64,000 nucleotides of DNA from Aphelocoma coerulescens (taxonomy: Eukaryota > Chordata > Aves > Passeriformes > Corvidae): assembly GCF_041296385.1 (NCBI RefSeq), contig NC_091017.1:51024214-51088213 (forward strand), in the 5' to 3' direction. The position numbers and the translations under genes were made by a program. Positions 25,371 to 37,700 of the stretch are shown in pieces. The notes under the pieces were generated by a model, which was given only the letters and a program-made list of their open reading frames with translations, made no database searches and was not told where the DNA came from. Position 1 is the first letter of the stretch. Each line of letters opens with the position of its first letter.

Positions 25371-25649
25371 TCAAGTGTTCTGAAGAACGATTAGCTGTTA
25401 AATGCATTGTGTTCAGTTGGTCACAATTACACAGTTACTGGTATACAGGAAGATCACTTGGTCAATGAACCACTAGCTGAAAATGGAAAAGCACCTTTTC
25501 AAAACTACTGCAAATTTACGCACAATTTAAAAAATATTTTGTATACCTCAGTCTTTCTCACTGAATACCAGCAACTTAATTTTAGATTTTCTATTTAATA
25601 TTGTGTATTTTGGCCTTATAATTGTTTGTGACGCTGTTAAAAAAATAAA

Positions 25650-26940
25650 TAGAAAAGTTTAAGAGCTTCTTCCTTCCCCTTCATCTTCCATATAGTTGAG
25701 AATTACAGGACTGCTAATTAAATTCAAAAGGGAGTTTTCTTATGTGGGATTTGTAGCAATTGTGCCTGATTGACAATCACAACACAAGGTCTAGTTCAAG
25801 AAAGCATGTAAATACACGTGCTTTAATGAAGTCAAGACTGTGACTTGTGCAGTGGAATCAGAACCTACTTGCAGCCAAACCTATGGGAGAACCAAGATTT
25901 GGTGAGCACTGGGCTCTTACTGTGCTTCTTCACCATTGCCCAGATCTGCATATTGGGGATGTATGTGGATCTCTTCTAATTAGCAAGTTGGGTTTTTTAA
26001 CAGAACCATAACCGTTTGTCTGGACAGTAAATTGAACAAAACCAGAACAGGGTGGACACTGACCACCCCCTCTTCCAGGTTAACCAGGAAGGAGTATGAA
26101 GAAACAGAAAAACTGCTGTGAACATTTTTCACTGTTCTTCTTTCCCACCCTCAAAAGAAAATCATTTTTAGAAGGGCTAAGTTGAGCTCTTATATTACAA
26201 ATACGTGTAAGGAGCCCTTTATATGTGAGATAAACATTTAGATGCACAGTGTAACAAGTCTATCTGTCTATAGTCATCCACAAGACAGACTGGAAATGAA
26301 ACTTGTGGAAATTCTATTTTAATATGCTTTTAACAAAATGTGCTTTTAACAAAATTTTTGAAGTCCAGTAATAATTACTTTAATGTGATTTGAGCATTTT
26401 GTGGCATAATTCTAATTTCAAAAAAAAATAGTCCCATTGCCTTTTCCCCTCTCCACATTATGCAAATGAATTGTCTGCTACTGTGAGCACTGTAATTTTT
26501 GGATGCACTGCAATACTGAATCTTTATTATGTACTTTTCAAAATCTTAAGTTAAGGAGGAGATACTTTTCAAGTGTCATTTTATTGAGACAGCTGGATTT
26601 ATGCTCCAGGTTACTAGACCCCTTTTTATCACATACCGCCAACACACACATCACTAAGTGTGCTGAAGGAGAAAACTGGCTTTAGGTGTCGCTGTTTGCA
26701 TTAATGTTCTACTGTGGAACCGTTTCTGCTGTATTACCCATGTGCAACTGTGCCAAACTATCACTTAGAGAATGTGATGAACAGTAAAGAGCTAATGTCT
26801 GACTTCTCCCATGCAAACATTAAAAATGGTTGTGAACTGGTCTTCTCTTTCTCTCCCTCTGCGGCATCACCGGCACCGTGCGCAGAGGCTTATTTAATAA
26901 GGACACCATGAATGTGCCACAGAGCCAAAGCAAATCATTT
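25650..26940. other. Intergenic stretch between PPAT and AASDH
   Basis: AT-rich DNA. I see no exon-like open frames with splice signals, no RNA gene and no recognisable repeat until the CR1 fragment at 26943. Confidence 0.6.
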
Positions 26941-26942
26941 AC

Positions 26943-27137
26943 TGTGAGGGTGGTGAGGCACTGACACAGGCTGCCCCGAGAAGCTGCGGATGCCCCATCC
27001 CTGGGAAGTGTTCAAAGTCAGACTGGATAGGCCATTGAGCAATTTGGTCTAGTGAAAGGTGTCCCTGCTCACAGCAGGGCGTTGGAACTAGAGGATTTTT
27101 AAGGTCCCTTCCAACCCTTAGCATTCCGTGATTCTAT
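26943..27137 (+). mobile_element. CR1 LINE 3' fragment
   Basis: Contains 'gaggatttttaaggtccctt', 'ccaacccttagcattccgtg' and ends 'attctatgac', the standard CR1 3' terminus. Located directly left of the AASDH CpG island. Confidence 0.8.
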
Positions 27138-27744
27138 GACTTTGTGTCATTGAATCACGGACGCGGCCCCCAGGGCAGCACCGGTACCCCCCGCCCAGAA
27201 CGGCTCCCGCTACCGTCACCCTCAATCCCCGCTGGCGGCCCTAAATTGTATCCGGGGGTGGAAGCCCACCCCGGCCGCTGCCGTTCGCCCCGCAGGGAGC
27301 CGGGCATGGGCTGGCTACAGAGGCCACTCCAGAGCACAGTTCAGGGGCTGCTGCAGGAGCCGCTCCGGGGGATGGTCCGACGATCTCCCAGCCCGAGCAC
27401 AGTGGAAGGGCGGAGCGCCCGCTCCACAGCCCGGACGTGACATCCCCGCCCGCCCACGGCGGTACCCACCGGCAGGAGGGCCCGTACCACCTCCTGGGGC
27501 GGGGGGGGACGCGGACACGGGGACGGAGAGGAGTGAACTGTGAGCGTGGCGGGGGACCGTGCCCTTCGCCGCAGCCATCTCCATTTGTTTTCGCACCTTT
27601 CCCGTGCCTGCCGGGGACAGCGGGGAAGGCTCTGGCGCACTCGCTGTTCCTCTCTTCTCCCTCCTTCCCTCAGGCAGCAATGGTGGAGGGCTCTGGCGGA
27701 GCAGGCGCTGCTTGTTGATGCCCAAACGGCGCGACGGCCCCTGG

Positions 27745-27779
27745 CCAATGAGAGCGCGGTATTATCGCGCCCCGCCAAT
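27745..27779 (+). promoter_or_regulatory. AASDH: Pair of CCAAT boxes
   Basis: ggCCAATgag at 27745-27749 and cgCCAATcgg at 27775-27779, spaced 30 bp (about three helical turns), the classical arrangement for NF-Y sites upstream of TATA-less CpG promoters. Function is inferred. Confidence 0.55.
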
Positions 27780-27820
27780 CGGAGGCGCCGCTGCTGCCGG
27801 ACTGGGGCGGGGCCAGGAGG

Positions 27821-27978
27821 GCGCCGGGAAGTGCCGCGAGCGGGGATCCCGATGAGCGCCGGGAAGTGCCGCGGGCGGGGATCCCGAGGAGCGCCGGGAA
27901 GTGCCGCGGGCGGGGATCCCGAGGAGCGCCGGGAAGTGCCGCGGGCGGGGATCCCGAGGAGCGCCGGGAAGTGCCGGG
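27821..27978. repeat. 35-bp GC-rich tandem repeat in the CpG island
   Basis: Four full copies (27821-27855, 27856-27890, 27891-27925, 27926-27960) and a partial fifth. Copies 2 to 4 look identical; copy 1 differs at two positions. Each unit contains gccgggaagtgc (with a GGAA core) and the palindrome gggatccc. Confidence 0.95.
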
Positions 27979-28484
27979 CCGTGCCCGCCCCGTGCGGAAA
28001 CGGGGGTTACCCCGTTTATCTACCTAAAAGAGGCGAGCGGGGGCTATAGCCTGGATCCGTCTGGGCACCGGTCCGGGCTTGGCGGGAGGGCTCGTGGGGC
28101 AGAAGCGGGCACCAGCACGAGCAGTGCCCTAAAAGTTCACGTGTTGCGAGTTTCTGCTTGTGAAGGAAGGATTCGTATTTCACATTTCCATTGAAAGAGT
28201 TATTAATTAATTAAGTTGTGTTAATGAAGTTATTAATTCAGTGATGCCCAGCTTTAAAAATAAGCGTGTACCGGTGAGGAGCAAACTACCTCTGTACAAG
28301 TCAAGAATACAGCTTTGCACCTTGTGCAGTCTAAGGTGTGGTAGAGCTGTGTGTTCTCTGCCATGGATCTCTTTTTTTTCCTTCCTGGTAGTGTTTTGTG
28401 TGCCTTTATAGTCCGACTGAAGTGTTGAAAGCGAGGAGGTGACAATGCAGTCTGCTCTGTGGTTCTTCCAGGGGGACTGAAGCG

Positions 28485-28499
28485 ATGCAGCCGCGATGA
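28485..28499 (+). promoter_or_regulatory. AASDH: Four-codon upstream ORF overlapping the AASDH start
   Basis: ATG CAG CCG CGA TGA: the upstream ATG at 28485 opens a four-codon frame whose stop TGA (28497-28499) overlaps the main ATG (28496-28498) as ATGA. Both ATGs lie downstream of the candidate acceptor at 28471, so both should be in the mRNA. Any effect on translation is inference. Confidence 0.6.
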
Positions 28500-28725
28500 C
28501 GCTTCAGGAGCTGGTGGCTCGGGCAGCCAGCCTGCACTCGGACAGAGCAGCAGTTTGGTTTGATGAATGCACTGGGAAACCTCCAGCCTTCTACACCTAC
28601 GCCACGGTGGTCGAGCTTGCCGTGGAACTGACAGCTTTCCTTCAGAAGCACTGTGACCACCAAGACAAATGTGAAATAGGCCTTTACTGCTATCCAGGAA
28701 TAAACCTGCCATCTTGGATCTTAGG
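28496..28725 (+). CDS. AASDH: AASDH coding exon 1
   Basis: Starts [20 protein letters not shown] and ends LPSWILG, the N-terminal part of the adenylation domain. The start is chosen by homology and because the upstream ATG at 28485 terminates after four codons. Donor gg|gtaatg. Confidence 0.93.
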
Positions 28726-31700
28726 GTAATGGTTTGAATGCTTGCACTCTGTTGGTTTTCTAAGGGTCATCTCTGTTAAAGCAAAATTTACAGTTTGTTT
28801 AGATTTTTAATAACAACAAAAAATATAGTAATGGCATAGTAGTGCAGTCAAAGTGCTGGAGTCTTGCTGGAGTCATTTAGGGAAAAAGATGGCAATATTA
28901 CAATTTTTTGAAAAGACATTGCTAAAATATTTCTGAATCTTAAGTTCTAAAGTTGTAAACTGTAACTGCATGCTTTCATTAAAAGTGACTTAGCATGTTT
29001 ATAGAAATACAGAAAAATTAATGACTAGTATCTTTGTTCTGCTTGTTTAAAACTGGAAGTGATCTGACAGAAACATCTATTGAGAAAAGAACTGTGCAGG
29101 TTTTTTAATGTGTTGTCTTGCTGGCAAAAAAAAAAAGATGCTCTGAATGCCAATTCCATGTTTTAAGCTAAATAAATATACATTTAATGTTCCATTACAA
29201 ATATTGCAGAAAGAAGTAATGACCAGTGTAACACTAAAGTGATATTGATTAACTAATGGCTAGGAAGTTGAAATGCTTGTTATCAACAACACTCATGTTA
29301 ATCCAGCAATATTTAAAATCCTGCTCCTGTTGATGAGTTCTAATGTTTGGATCTTTTATATAGGTATCTTTTGTATTCCTGACATTTATGATGTATTAGA
29401 CAACGATCACAAGCATATTTTTTTCAGGTGATGAATACAGCAGTAGTTGTGCTTCCTGGGGCATGGACTGTGTCGGGATTTTCCTATTGTCATGCCACAT
29501 GTAAAATACACAGTGGCACAAGAAGAGGTGCCACAGTGGAGTGTGAGGATTTCAGTGGAGTGAGCAAGCACTGTAATCATAAACCTCCCACAAGCACTGA
29601 GGAACTTTCTCACTGGTCAGGAAATGCTTTTGCCCCCGTGCAGCAGTGGAGCAGGTTGCTCTGAGATGTTGTGCAGGCACCATCCCTGGAGGTGTTCAAA
29701 ACCTGACTGGACAAAGACCTGGACAACCTGGTCTGGTGTCATAGCTGGCTCTGCCTGAGCAGGAGGTCGAACTCAGCATACTGAGGTCCCTTGCAGCCTG
29801 ATTTGTCCTGTATCCCATTACATGCTTACTGACACAAGTGGCTCTAGGAGCACGCAGGATGCTGCTGTTCTCATGTCTCCATTCAGGACCTTGGCGCTAC
29901 TGCAGTGGCAAACCACTTGCACAGAGAGGAAGTAAAGTAAATTGTACGTACAGTACAGGACACACGAACAGTACAGAACCCAAGAGCAGAGCAAATGTGA
30001 GGTTTTCTGGGGATCCTTCATACTTTAGTCGCCACTTACTCGCTTTGATTTTCGGGGCGGTAGCCAATTCCAGCGCCTGTGGTTATCCGGGAGCGCCGCT
30101 AGAGGGGGCAGGGAGCGGGAACGCGGGGCAGGGAGCCCCTCCGCCTGCCTTGTAGGAAAGATATCCCAGTGAGTGCTTAGATTTTCTTACCTGCATTCTT
30201 TAGACTCGTGGGAAAGTGTTTTCAGCGTGCAGGCCTTTGGTACTTTTTAGAATACGTTTGTACATGTTGTATGTGGGTAAATGGAAAGCTTATATGTTTC
30301 TGTTCTAGTCAATAGCAGGTTTTAAAATGTGACAGTGTTGATGTCAGTGATACCTTTTGCCATCACCGACTTGCTTGGCCAGAAATATTGAATGTTTTCA
30401 TCTAGCTTTAATCTTTTCCCGTGTAGTAAAAAACCAAAAGGCAACACTGATTTTCATCCTACTTGGTTACCAATGAGATCTTTAAAAGTCATGATTACAT
30501 TTTCTAGCTCAGGCCACTATAAAAGTCTAAAAGAAATTTTAGAAAAATCTAGGAGGATTTTCTTTTTTCTTTTTTCTAATTGTTTAAAACATTTGTGTTT
30601 TATTAGAATCCTTCAAGTCCCAGCTGCCTATTCACCTATTGATCCAGATGCACCACCAGCCATATCCACTTACTTCATGAAGAAAAGCAATCTTCAATAT
30701 ATTCTTGTTGAGAATGACAAAACAAATGTAAGTGTTCATGCTTCTACAGGAAGCATTAAAGAGCAATTTAAACATGTAGATATGCAGATTGAATTCTGTT
30801 TTAATAAGCTTGGATGGAGTGCTTTTGTTTTTTCATGGCAAAGGGTTGTCTTTCTTATTCAGAAAAGAACATCTTTAAAATCAGAAGTACAAAATGCTTG
30901 TTCCCTCTTCAAAAAGAAAGTGCCTTCTTTCCTGTTACACTGTTGTTCAGGCAGCCTTGTTGGTCACTGACATCGGAAAACTTTTCCAGACTTGTTTCTT
31001 TACATGTCAAGGTTGAGAGCTGGAAATCTGCAATAATTAAAATAAGCTCCTTCATTTAATACTTTGGTGTCCCTTTGTCTAACTCCTCCCAAATCTTATA
31101 CCCTCACTCATTGCAAAGGGAGTAGACAAGTTATAATTCAGATTTCTTGGTCTTCTGCAGTGTTCTTTTGTATATTTCTTTCTTTTTTAATTTGCTCAGA
31201 TAACTGTTTATTTCACATTCATGAAGTCTGTGTTCACTCAATTTATAGAAATACATGAGCTTATAACTGTCTGATGTGTGTCCTCCAAAAGTGGAGGTGT
31301 AAAAAATCACAGCTTGTTTGTATGAAATGCTGTTTCCTATTTCATTGCACACAGTAGAACAACAACAGTGCCTCCTGACTTCCACTGTCTGAATTGTCCA
31401 TTTTCTCTTGCAGAAATTCCGGATGTCCCATCCTGGCTGTTTTTACTACAATTCCTCCACCATAGAACATATTGGTTTAACTCTCTTCCAAATGAGCTCA
31501 AGCAACACTGATTTAAGTTCACAAGCAGACAATATGAAAAGTAAATGTGAACCTTTCAAAGCTGTGGATAACTCACAGCCAGGATATACCATTTGCCCAG
31601 ATCAAACCAAAGTAAAAACATCAGAAGGAGGATACATGGATGCTGGCCAGAAACACACTTTAGCGTATGTCCTGCATACATCAGGAACTACAGGGATCCC

Positions 31701-34700
31701 CAAAATAGTCAGAGTGCCTCATAAATGTATAGTGCCAAATATTCAGCATCTTAAGTAAGTGTGGTTTTCAGTTTTCCTTTCAAATGCTTTTACAAATTTG
31801 ATGTTTTAAGGATTTTTTTTAATATTTCAGAGGAGTGTAGGTAGGGTTTTTGCTGACACAGCTAGGCTTCTTCCTCCTTACCTGCTTTTGTGTTTTTTTT
31901 CTTTTATTTCCAAGCAGAATCATGTAACTTTATTTTTCTCTATCAGTATTATATGGTGCTTTGCCTTCATTTTTGAGGGCTGTGCTTCAAATAGTACACT
32001 GTTGCTCTAAGTTTTGTATCGTCGTCTGGCTTGTGGCTTAAAAGAAATACACAACAAAATTATTCATTTGTTCACAGTTATATTTACTGTGTTCTGTAGT
32101 TTTTAAGTCCTAATTCCTTTTTAGGCTATGCAGGTTTCTTTCTGTTTCATTTCATATTAAAAAAAATCTATTATGGAAAATACAATCTTTTTTTTCCTTT
32201 TTTTTTTCTTTCCTTTTCCTTTGCTTTTCTTTTTCTTTATCTTTTTTTTTTAATGAGCATCTGTTAGTTGAAATATGCCTTTCAGTGAACTCTGTTGGTG
32301 TGTAGTATGGTGGGTATCTTCATAAAACACATCATTAGTGAAATCAACAATTACAGTCCAGGAGCTCTTGCTCAAATTATCTGTCTACATACTCAGAGCC
32401 CTTAAGATCTGAGCTTTGCTAATGCACATTTCCTTCATGCTTTCATTCTTCTAGTTTGGAAGGCTTTTTTGACCGCATGCATCAGATTTGTAATTCCTAG
32501 CTTTCTTATTTTAGATCCATATTTGAGATCACACAGGATGATGTGCTATTCCTGGCTTCTCCTCTCACATTTGACCCATCTGTGGTTGAACTGTTCATTG
32601 CTCTGACAAGTGGAGCCTCTATTCTTGTCGTACCAAACACTGTGAAAATGATGCCCATGGAGCTCTCTGCTGCTCTGTTTCACCACCACCATGTGACAGT
32701 GTTGCAGGTAGGCAAAACCTAAGTGTCTCCAGTGTCTTGCTTCTCACTTTTGCTAATGTGTACTGCTTTTTCATCAACCTAGATGTTAATGTTAATAGGA
32801 CCAGGAGTGTTCTTGCTCAAAGGCAATAGCTCTCCTTTTTGTTGTAGAGTGTTAGCTGTCTAGAAAATTACCATTTGATCAAAACCTCAAACATTTTGTG
32901 ATAGAAAACATTGAGCTAAATATTATTTTAAGAAACCTTTACTTATAAAGAATTAAATTAAGTATTTTATTAATTAAACTTTTTGTTGTGAAGAATCTGG
33001 TAATAGAGTAAACTGTTACAGACATTTAAAGCACTTTTTAATGGGCTTGATCTTGGAGTCTTTCCTCATAAATGACTTTTAATGGTAGTTTTTATGCTAA
33101 AAGTACAACTAAACCAGTGCTATATATATGGTGGTTAACTGTCATTTTTACAATAACAAGAACAAGGTAACAATTGATTTCAGGGCAATACTTACTGTTT
33201 TCATGTCACCTGGTGAAGCTTCATGCATCTCTTATGTCTTAAGTAGGTCATCTTCTGTATGATGTCAATTTTAATAGTTTTAAAGTTTGGAAAATTTACT
33301 TGACTTACTTATTCAGTGTGGCTGAATAAGCCTAGCCTGTGCCTGTAGTCCTGTCCTGTTCCTCTTGTCCTGTCAGTTGTTACCTGGGAGAAGAGACCGA
33401 CCCCCACCTGGCTACACCCTCCTTTCAGGCAGTTGTAGAGACCAGTAAGATCACTCCTGAGCCCCTCCTTTTCTCCAGGCTAAACACCCCCAGCTCCCTC
33501 AGCTGCTCCTTGTAGGATTTGTTCCAGACCCTGTTCCATTTCCTTTTTTTTTTTGGTAAGAATGGTGGTAGTTGAGATTGTAGGGTATAAATTTAAGATT
33601 AGTGAGTAGCTGGCTGAAGATTCCACAGCAGAAAAAAATTCATTAGTTACAAATCTTTTGTAGCTATTCTCTGTTCTTATTTTGATTTTTAAAGATTGCT
33701 ATAAATGGCATACATTATCCTATGACATACAAGTTTCATGATCAGTTTAGCTCAGTTGTTTTTAGAAAAAAAAGTCTCAGATATTTCTCTCTATTAGCAA
33801 GATTTTTTAAGTATGTGTTTTAAGACTTTTAGAGATACATTTGTTAAGCATGTTAAGCAGTAATAGAGAAGGGCAAAATTTTGTGAATGAAGGTTTTTAA
33901 GATGTCTTTCTAAGAAAAGTTTGATTTGGTTTGTTGGGTTTTTTTTTTGATCACTGCCCTAATCAGTGAAGGAAGGCTTCTTAGCCAAATAATTGACAAA
34001 AATGTTCTCCTTACAGCTTAACTGATGGATGAGTAATTTTATGATGTTTCTTAAATAATAGAAAGGCATTACCTCCCACCTTAACTTTTTGAGAAGACTT
34101 GAAAAATCTAAAAAGTAATTATGAGGGAGGGAAGAGTGTAAATGTTTCCCGTCTTTGTTGGTTGGTTGGTTTGTTTTTGTTGTTGTTGTTGCTGCTGTAA
34201 CTCATTAAAATTATTAGTTGAAAGAAGATGGTCTTCATCTATTACTAGAGAAAAAGAGTCTGGTAAGAAATCATCCCATTAATTTTCCAGTCCTCTTACT
34301 AGAAAAGTAGGCAAGAATGAGAGTGAAATGTGTCTGGTAAAACTATTTATAGTTTTTTCCTTTCAGCGAAAGGACTCTACATCACCAATAGTTTTATATA
34401 AATAGTTGTTTAAGGAAGCTGATTTGGGTTTGGGGGATTTGAGTTTCATATCTTTTCCCCATGCTTATTTTAGTGTGATGTGAACGCTTTGAGAAATTCT
34501 AATTCTTGTAAACTGTTCTCTTTACACAAATCAAGGACAACCCAGAATCTGACATCCTAGGAATTTTTAGTGTTACGTAAGGTCTTTAAATGTTCTATAT
34601 TCAGGTTAATCAGATGCGTAGGTTATATTTTTGCTGTAACATTTTGGAATTAAGGGAAAAAAGGCTCAAACAATAACATGAAGAGAATACTGTGTTGCTT

Positions 34701-37700
34701 TCTGTTTCCAAGTAATTAACATAAGAACTAATGTGCATACACTTGAGGTAATAGCTGAGACAAAAGGGAATCCATAACACATCTGAGTAAAGGAGCCGTA
34801 CAGAAGAACATAGATTGGTGCTGATAGTACTCATTAAAGGCCTTACATAAGAAAAAAAATCTCACAAAACACCAGTGTGATGGTTGATGTCATCTATTAT
34901 ACATAGATTTTTATGAACCTAAAACTTTAGGTTTTAAAGTACATCCATAAGGCAGCTATGCAGAAGATATGATAAAGCAGGAAGAGAGGTACACATATAA
35001 TGACAAAATGTAATGGGTCTTTCTCTTTTTTTTAAAAAATGTGTATCATTCAGGCAACACCAACACTTCTCAGAAGGTTTGGAGCTCACATTATTAAATC
35101 AAGAGTGTTGTCTGCAAATACGTCACTTCGTGTCTTAGCCCTTGGTGGTGAAGCATTTCCCGTACTGAGTCTTTTGAAAAGTTGGAAGCACGAGGAGAAC
35201 AAAACAAGTATTTTTAATCTCTATGGTATTACTGAAGTGTCAAGCTGGGCCACTTGCTACAAGATTCCTGAGGAGGTTTTTAGTGCTGATTTTAGGTAGG
35301 AAAATTCACTGTTCTCAATGGCTTGGCGTGTGAATGATGAAAATCACCAGAAATAGAACCTCAGTCTCCTGTTACCAGGACTACTGAGTCCTCATGAGTG
35401 TTTACACTGGTAGAAGTTACCTTTGGGTTTTATGTAGAAATAGACTAATCCATTATCTCATGAACCAGTACAGCCACTCCTCCCCCCTATTTTAGTAGTG
35501 TGGATGACAGAAATGTGTCCAAGGTGGTTCACCCAAGGTTTCACAGTAATTTTACTTAAGCTTCAAGAAGGACTTCCTTTTCATCATTTATCACTCTGTC
35601 ATTTTTCACTCAGTTTCTGACTTGTTCCTCTGTTTGGCCTTTTTTTTCCCATATTATTTTATAGAGTCATGAAAGGTACTTCCAGTTATCTCAATGTTTC
35701 GTTTGCTCTCTGAAATATGTAATTATTCCATGGCATAATAATTATACATGAAATTTGAGTTAAATGCGTCCTACAAAATGGGATGGTTTGCGCAAATGAT
35801 GTGATATATTAACCTAATGCTTAAACCCTTGAAGACTAAAAATGGTGGATTGTCATGAAGTATTACTAAATTCTCATGTAAAACTAATTTTCTCTGAGTT
35901 CAAACATAAAGTGTAATACTTTAAAATAGAAATTGAACTGGAATCCATGCAAACATTATTTTAAATTGCTTTAAGTTTTAGGTTTTGCTTTACTGAGGAA
36001 AATACATTATTCTATACTCCCACTCAGAAGTAGCTTCTATATTCAATAAATGAGGTCCTGCAACTGCTTGAAGACGCTGGAGAATGAAGGGAAAGGAAGG
36101 AGTTGGTCAGTAGTTCAAGAGAAGTCTAATAAATAGATACATGACTTTGAAATGATAGTTTCTTGTATTTCAGTCTTTTCTGAACTGAACGTTTTCTAAA
36201 TCTTTTTCTGAACTTTTCTTAACTGTACTTATTAAAATAGAGTAAAAGCTCAAATTAGGGAAAAACAAGTTAGAAAGCAGTTGCACATGTTTAAATTGGT
36301 TGACTTGATGGATATTTTAATTGGGGAGACTTAAAAGTTAACTGAAATGCTTGGGGTTCTCTCAGGGTGTTTCAGGGTCCATTCAAGCCTGATTTTCTAT
36401 CATTCTGTGGGTTTTTGTGGTATATATTAATGACACCCATGCACACTGATAAGGTTTTTAATTTTTAAGAAATTGATACGTTTTTAAAGAAGAAGCATTT
36501 GTAGAAAGAAGTCCCAGGCATCTACTTTTGGTCTAACACCAGTCCTTTAAAAACTACAGGCTACCTGGTTTCTGGGACAGTTGTTTTGTGTTCAGAAGGG
36601 AAAGACTTCCAATTTTTCTCTCTAATATATTTAGAATGGATTTTCCTATACCTTTGGGATCACTGCTCCTTGGAACAAAACTTGAGGTCAGAGATGCCAA
36701 CGGATCTGCAGTTCTTGAAGGCGAGGGACAAATATTTATAGGTTGTTTTATATTTCTAATTCTTCTAAGATACTGTTCTTAATTGTCTGAGTTTTAATAA
36801 TATACTGATTATTTTACTTGGTATTTGCCTGTGATATACAGATTAATATAGCATTTTAAGTTCTGATTGGGCCAGGAACCTTCTGATGGTATTTTAGGTT
36901 GTTGGAATGATGAACAGGAAGTTACCATCATTTTATCTGTAGACTGTGCCTTCGTTATATTGACTTCTTTCTCCCTTCCTGCATTTTGACATCCTCAGCT
37001 GAAGTAATTTCTGTGTATTAACTGAATTAACTGCATAGCCAGAATTGTACATTGCAGAAGTTTGGGCATTGATGATAATAATCTTTCTATATTTCTTATA
37101 ATGCTTGATAAAGTTTAAGAAAAGTTGATAAAACACTCTTTATAATTTTCATTTACGGATAGCCATTAAATATATATGACCACAATCTTTTTTTGTGTAG
37201 GTGGCGAAGAACGAATCTGCTTTCTTGATGATGAAATAATTGTGCCACTGGGTACCATGAGAGAAACAGGGGATTATGTTAGAGTGAAGAATGCACAGTT
37301 GTTCTTCTTGGGTCGAAAAGACAATCAGATTAAACGTCACGGCAAACGTTTTAATATTGAATGTCTGCAGCAGGTAAGTGCTCACATCACCAGAGTAGGC
37401 TATGCCACTACAAAAAGGCAGGTATAAGGAACACATTGTTATCATCAGAAATGGGTATTTGCTTGTTTTCAGATGACTTTTAGGTGTCTAAAGGAATTTG
37501 GGGGTGTATTATAAAGAATCTAGTCACGTAATTTAGGGAGGAGTTTTTTCTGAGTTCTTGGGAAACTGTTTTATTGTATGGTTTCTTCCAGGACAATTGA
37601 GAACTGTATAAACATCTGAAAAGTACTGAGTGTAGTGATTGTTCTACAAGATTGAGTGTGAGACTCCTGGATTGTATCTCATTCATGGCATTTTGGCAAA

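Larger units (their letters stand above)
27150..28130 (+). promoter_or_regulatory. AASDH: CpG island, probable AASDH promoter
   Basis: About 1 kb of GC-rich, CpG-dense sequence 370-1350 bp upstream of the AASDH start codon, in contrast to AT-rich flanks. It holds two CCAAT boxes (27745-27749 and 27775-27779), GC boxes (gggcggggcc near 27805) and a 35-bp repeat array. A strong splice acceptor at 28470-28471 suggests a non-coding first exon inside the island. No gene is visible in the leftward direction, so I assign it to AASDH alone. Confidence 0.7.

Noticed and set aside
24423..26940. Additional small genes between PPAT and AASDH
   Set aside because: Only short open frames without splice signals or recognisable peptides; the part nearest PPAT is consistent with its 3' UTR.
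27540..28049. 169-residue open frame rich in Arg, Gly, Ser and Pro upstream of AASDH
   Set aside because: It is produced by the CpG island and the 35-bp repeat, whose length is not a multiple of three. It has no domain and no splice context.
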